Shown in pieces: positions 61,377 to 64,000 of a DNA stretch of 64,000 nt (positions within the stretch are counted from its first letter, which is position 1; each line of letters begins with the position of its first letter). Source of the stretch: Oligoflexia bacterium. GTDB lineage: Bacteria; Bdellovibrionota; Bdellovibrionia; JABDDW01. Below the pieces are notes generated by a model. The model did no database searches and was not told where the DNA came from. It saw only the letters and a list, made by a program, of their open reading frames with translations. A program made the translations under genes and the position numbers. The stretch covers positions 124,001 through 188,000 of the forward strand of contig JADJXN010000003.1 of assembly GCA_016715815.1 (NCBI GenBank). Reading direction: 5' to 3'.

Positions 61377-62687
61377 ATGAATATTGAAATTAAAACTCAA
61401 ATCCCAGGCCCAAAATCTAAGAAGCTTATGTTACATAGAGAACAACATGTAGCCCGAGGGCCCTTTCATGTAAGCCCTGTGTTTGTAGCAAATGCTCATG
61501 GTGCTGTAATTGAAGATGTTGATGGTAATAAGTTTTTAGATTTTTCATCAGGAATTGGGGTTGCAAATACAGGTCATTCACACCCAAAGACAATAAAAGC
61601 AGTTAAAGATCAGCTTGAGAAATTTTCTCATACAAGCTTTAACGTTACACCTTATGAGAGCTATTCTTTACTTTGTGAAAAGCTAAATCAAAAAACGCCC
61701 GGCCATTTTACTAAAAAAACATTTTTAGCAAACTCAGGAGCAGAGGCAGTAGAAAATGCAATAAAGATTGCGCGCAGCTATACTAAAAAACCAGCTATTG
61801 TTTGTTTTGATCACGGCTATCATGGCCGCACTTACATGGCTATGGGGTTAACAAGTAAAGTTATACCTTATAAAGAAGGTTTTGGGCCCTTCCCGGGTGA
61901 AATTTATAAAACAAGTTTTCCGTATGAGTACAGGGCAACGTCTAAGAATTTTGTAGAAACAGCCTTTGCAGATTTTAAAAATTTAGTTAATAAAATAGAC
62001 GCAGATAAAACTGCTGCTGTTATAATAGAGCCAGTGCTCGGCGAAGGCGGCTTTATTCCTGCGCCTAAAGAATTTTTAAAAGGCATTTCAGAATTTTGTG
62101 CTAAAAATAATATTGTAGTTATAGCTGATGAAATTCAAACAGGTTTTGGAAGAACTGGTACTTTATTTGCTTCAGAGCAATTAGATTTCACCCCTGATTT
62201 AATAACAACTGCTAAAGGTTTAGGTGGCGGATTGCCAATATCTGCTGTTACAGGAAGAGCTGAAATTATGGATGCTCCCATGGTTGGCGGCATTGGTGGC
62301 ACCTATTGTGGTAACCCACTAGCCTGTGCTGCAGCTTTAAGTGTTTTTGAAATTTTTGAAAAAGATAGTATTTTGCAAAATGCACAAATGCTTAGCCAAA
62401 AATTAAGAGAAAAACTTTTATATTTTAAAGAAAAATTTAATATTATTGGAGATGTTCGAGGTCTTGGCCCCATGCAAGCCATAGAATTAGTTAAAGATTT
62501 AAATACAAAAGAGCCAAATACTGATGCTGCAAAAGCTTTGGTTAAATTTGGCTATGAGAACGGCGTTATTTTAATGTCAGCAGGTAGTTTTGGTAATGTT
62601 ATTAGATTTTTAATTCCACTTATTATGACTGATACACAGCTTGAAGAAGGCTTAAACGTTATTGAAAAAGGTTTAGCGCAATTATGA
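61377..62687 (+). CDS. gabT: class III aminotransferase, likely 4-aminobutyrate aminotransferase
   Basis: PLP-dependent enzyme, 436 residues. Fold-type I omega-aminotransferase motifs are present: SGAEAVENAIKIARSYTKKP, FDHGYHGRTYMAMGLTS, ADEIQTGFGRTGTLFA and the Schiff-base Lys in TTAKGLGGGLP. The order of genes (aldehyde dehydrogenase, aminotransferase, aldehyde dehydrogenase) supports a GABA transaminase. Other omega-amines such as beta-alanine or 5-aminovalerate are possible. The ATG at 61377 is 2 bp after the previous stop; the next gene overlaps by 4 bp. Confidence 0.83.
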   Translation: MNIEIKTQIPGPKSKKLMLHREQHVARGPFHVSPVFVANAHGAVIEDVDGNKFLDFSSGIGVANTGHSHPKTIKAVKDQLEKFSHTSFNVTPYESYSLLCEKLNQKTPGHFTKKTFLANSGAEAVENAIKIARSYTKKPAIVCFDHGYHGRTYMAMGLTSKVIPYKEGFGPFPGEIYKTSFPYEYRATSKNFVETAFADFKNLVNKIDADKTAAVIIEPVLGEGGFIPAPKEFLKGISEFCAKNNIVVIADEIQTGFGRTGTLFASEQLDFTPDLITTAKGLGGGLPISAVTGRAEIMDAPMVGGIGGTYCGNPLACAAALSVFEIFEKDSILQNAQMLSQKLREKLLYFKEKFNIIGDVRGLGPMQAIELVKDLNTKEPNTDAAKALVKFGYENGVILMSAGSFGNVIRFLIPLIMTDTQLEEGLNVIEKGLAQL

Positions 62688-64000
62688 ATTTTGCAGCATC
62701 AAAATGGCATGAAAGTATTAATAAAGAGGTCGTTTTAAAATCCATTGAAGCATCTTGTATTGCCTTTGAAAGTTTTAAAAATGTATCTCGCGCCACACGC
62801 TCAGAGCTTTTAAATAAAATAGCACTTGGTATTGAATTAAAACGTAATGAACTTAGAGATGCTCTTATTAGTGAAGCAAAAAAGCCCTATTTATTATCAG
62901 ATATTGAAATTAACCGTGCTATTAATACTTTTAAAATTGCATCAGAAGAGGTAAAGCGTTTTGGTGGGGATGTTATTCCCATGGACACAGATTATTCATC
63001 AAAAGATTATCACCCAGCTATTTCTCAGTGGTTTCCCCGTGGCCCAGTGCTTGCCATTGCACCTTATAATTTCCCACTTAATCTTGTAGCTCATAAAGTT
63101 GCCCCTGCTTTAGCAGTAGGAGCAAGCGTTATTATTAAACCGCCTCCACAGGCGCCAAAAGCATCAGAAATTTTAACTCAAATATTTCAGGCTGCTATTA
63201 GAGACTTAAAAGAAAGTGTAGATGTAAACGTTATTCAAGTTATAAGCCCCACAAATGAAGATTTAAGCATAGCTTTTGATGATGCAAGAATAACTACCTT
63301 AAGTTTTACCGGTAGTGATAGCGTTGGTTGGTATTTAAAATCTAAAAACATTAAAAAGAAAGTTATTTTAGAGCTTGGTGGGAACGCCGCCGTAGTAATT
63401 TGTAATGATGCCGATTTAAAAAGAGCAGCCCTTCGCTGTGCCATTGGTGCCTTTGCCTATGCAGGACAAGTTTGTATTTCAGTTCAGAGAATTTTTGTTG
63501 AAGAGGCAGTCATGCCCCAATTTACAGAACTTTTTATTGAAGAAGTAAAAAAACTAAAAGTGGGTGATGCCAACTTAAAAGATGTTGTAGTTGGCCCTGT
63601 TATTAACCTTAGTGCTTGTACTAAAATTATGACCTACATTGATGAAGCAATAACTTCTGGTGCAAAGCTTATTTATGGTGGTAAAAACACAGATCTACTC
63701 ATTGAGCCTACGGTTTTATTAAATGTTAAAAATAATCAAAAACTCTTTAGAGAAGAAGTTTTTGGCCCTGTGGCTTTTATAAACACATTTAAAACCTTTG
63801 ATGAAGCTATCAACATGGTTAATGACTCCCGCTTTGGACTTCAAGCTGGGGTTTTTACAAATAATCAAAAATTAGTTGATCTTGCATTTAATAAAATTCA
63901 AACAGGAGCAGTGATTATTAACGACACCCCTACTTTTAGAGCTGATCATGCCCCATATGGTGGCATTAAAGAATCAGGAGAAGGCAGAGAAGGAGTGCGC
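62684..64000 (+). CDS. aldehyde dehydrogenase, succinate-semialdehyde-like, 3' end outside window
   Basis: 439 codons seen, running off the right edge, missing perhaps 20-30 residues. Motifs: IAPYNFPLNLVAHKVAPALAV, KPPPQAPKASEIL, FTGSDSVGWYLKS, LELGGNAAVVIC with the catalytic Glu, and YAGQVCISVQRIFV with the catalytic Cys. Close to the edge lie PYGGIKESGEGREG. It differs clearly from the first dehydrogenase, so it is not a recent copy. In this operon it would oxidise the semialdehyde formed by the aminotransferase, giving succinate from GABA. Confidence 0.87.
   Translation, partial: MNFAASKWHESINKEVVLKSIEASCIAFESFKNVSRATRSELLNKIALGIELKRNELRDALISEAKKPYLLSDIEINRAINTFKIASEEVKRFGGDVIPMDTDYSSKDYHPAISQWFPRGPVLAIAPYNFPLNLVAHKVAPALAVGASVIIKPPPQAPKASEILTQIFQAAIRDLKESVDVNVIQVISPTNEDLSIAFDDARITTLSFTGSDSVGWYLKSKNIKKKVILELGGNAAVVICNDADLKRAALRCAIGAFAYAGQVCISVQRIFVEEAVMPQFTELFIEEVKKLKVGDANLKDVVVGPVINLSACTKIMTYIDEAITSGAKLIYGGKNTDLLIEPTVLLNVKNNQKLFREEVFGPVAFINTFKTFDEAINMVNDSRFGLQAGVFTNNQKLVDLAFNKIQTGAVIINDTPTFRADHAPYGGIKESGEGREGVR

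Noticed and set aside
1..64000. CRISPR arrays, tRNA or rRNA genes, prophage
   Set aside because: No regularly spaced direct repeats, no cloverleaf-like segments in the intergenic gaps, no integrase, transposase or phage structural genes were seen.

Overview
The window is an AT-rich stretch of a bacterial chromosome with 55 or so closely packed genes. No rRNA, tRNA, CRISPR array, prophage or insertion sequence was recognised. Gene content points to a predatory or predatory-like deltaproteobacterial lineage (Bdellovibrionota, most likely Bdellovibrionales). The indications are alternative complex III with System II cytochrome c maturation, a histone-like SWIB protein, an HNH protein of the type common in Bdellovibrio genomes, type III glutamine synthetase, many lipoproteins, PilZ proteins, and a recurring exported-protein N-terminus ending in [FY]-[QS]-N-C. 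This assignment comes from family knowledge, not from a database search.

Layout. 1-2.3 kb: end of a TolQ/ExbB-ExbD-ExbD proton-channel operon running into nnrD. 2.2-7.9 kb (minus strand): a broken von Willebrand A lipoprotein, an M1 aminopeptidase lipoprotein, and a CCA-adding/poly(A) polymerase family enzyme. 7.9-16.1 kb: queG, a pyrimidine-rich spacer, a frameshifted HNH gene, an ATP-grasp-like enzyme, MFS and EamA transporters, a START-like protein, and an M42-like peptidase overlapping a ureohydrolase. 16.2-20.9 kb: a pseudo-receiver protein, an OPT transporter and a PilZ protein.

20.9-34.9 kb is a respiratory block in a single direction: ResB/CcsA-type cytochrome c assembly, actABCDEF, heme o and heme a synthases (ctaB, ctaA), a BamE-like Cys-rich lipoprotein, a Sco copper chaperone and a blue-copper lipoprotein. 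Together these make quinol:electron-carrier oxidoreductase and mature a heme-copper oxidase, but the oxidase subunits are not here. 34.8-38.7 kb (minus): glutaredoxin, a secreted protein, glutamine synthetase III, and a nucleotidyltransferase with a small partner.

38.8-46.1 kb is a surface-protein region: a 936-residue Cys-rich exported protein, a PilZ protein with a C-terminal membrane helix, a second Cys-rich exported protein, the SWIB protein, and a beta-helix protein with a DUF4214 tail behind an in-frame stop. 46.1-49.9 kb (minus): alpha-ketoacid dehydrogenase E1 alpha and beta, and a SulP transporter. 50-58.9 kb: more exported proteins, a SpoIIE-type phosphatase with HAMP domain, a frameshifted FecR/beta-barrel gene and two tandem beta-propeller lipoproteins. 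58.9-64 kb: an SGNH hydrolase, then aldehyde dehydrogenase-aminotransferase-aldehyde dehydrogenase, probably amine/GABA catabolism, running off the right edge.

Most notable signals: (i) the [FY]-[QS]-N-C exported family, several members of which lie behind sites resembling sigma-28 (FliA) promoters; (ii) a PilZ-membrane gene translationally packed between two Cys-rich exported proteins; (iii) a 40-bp dispersed palindromic repeat and a separate MITE-like element; (iv) four genes broken by frameshifts or an in-frame stop, which may be biological or may be assembly errors.
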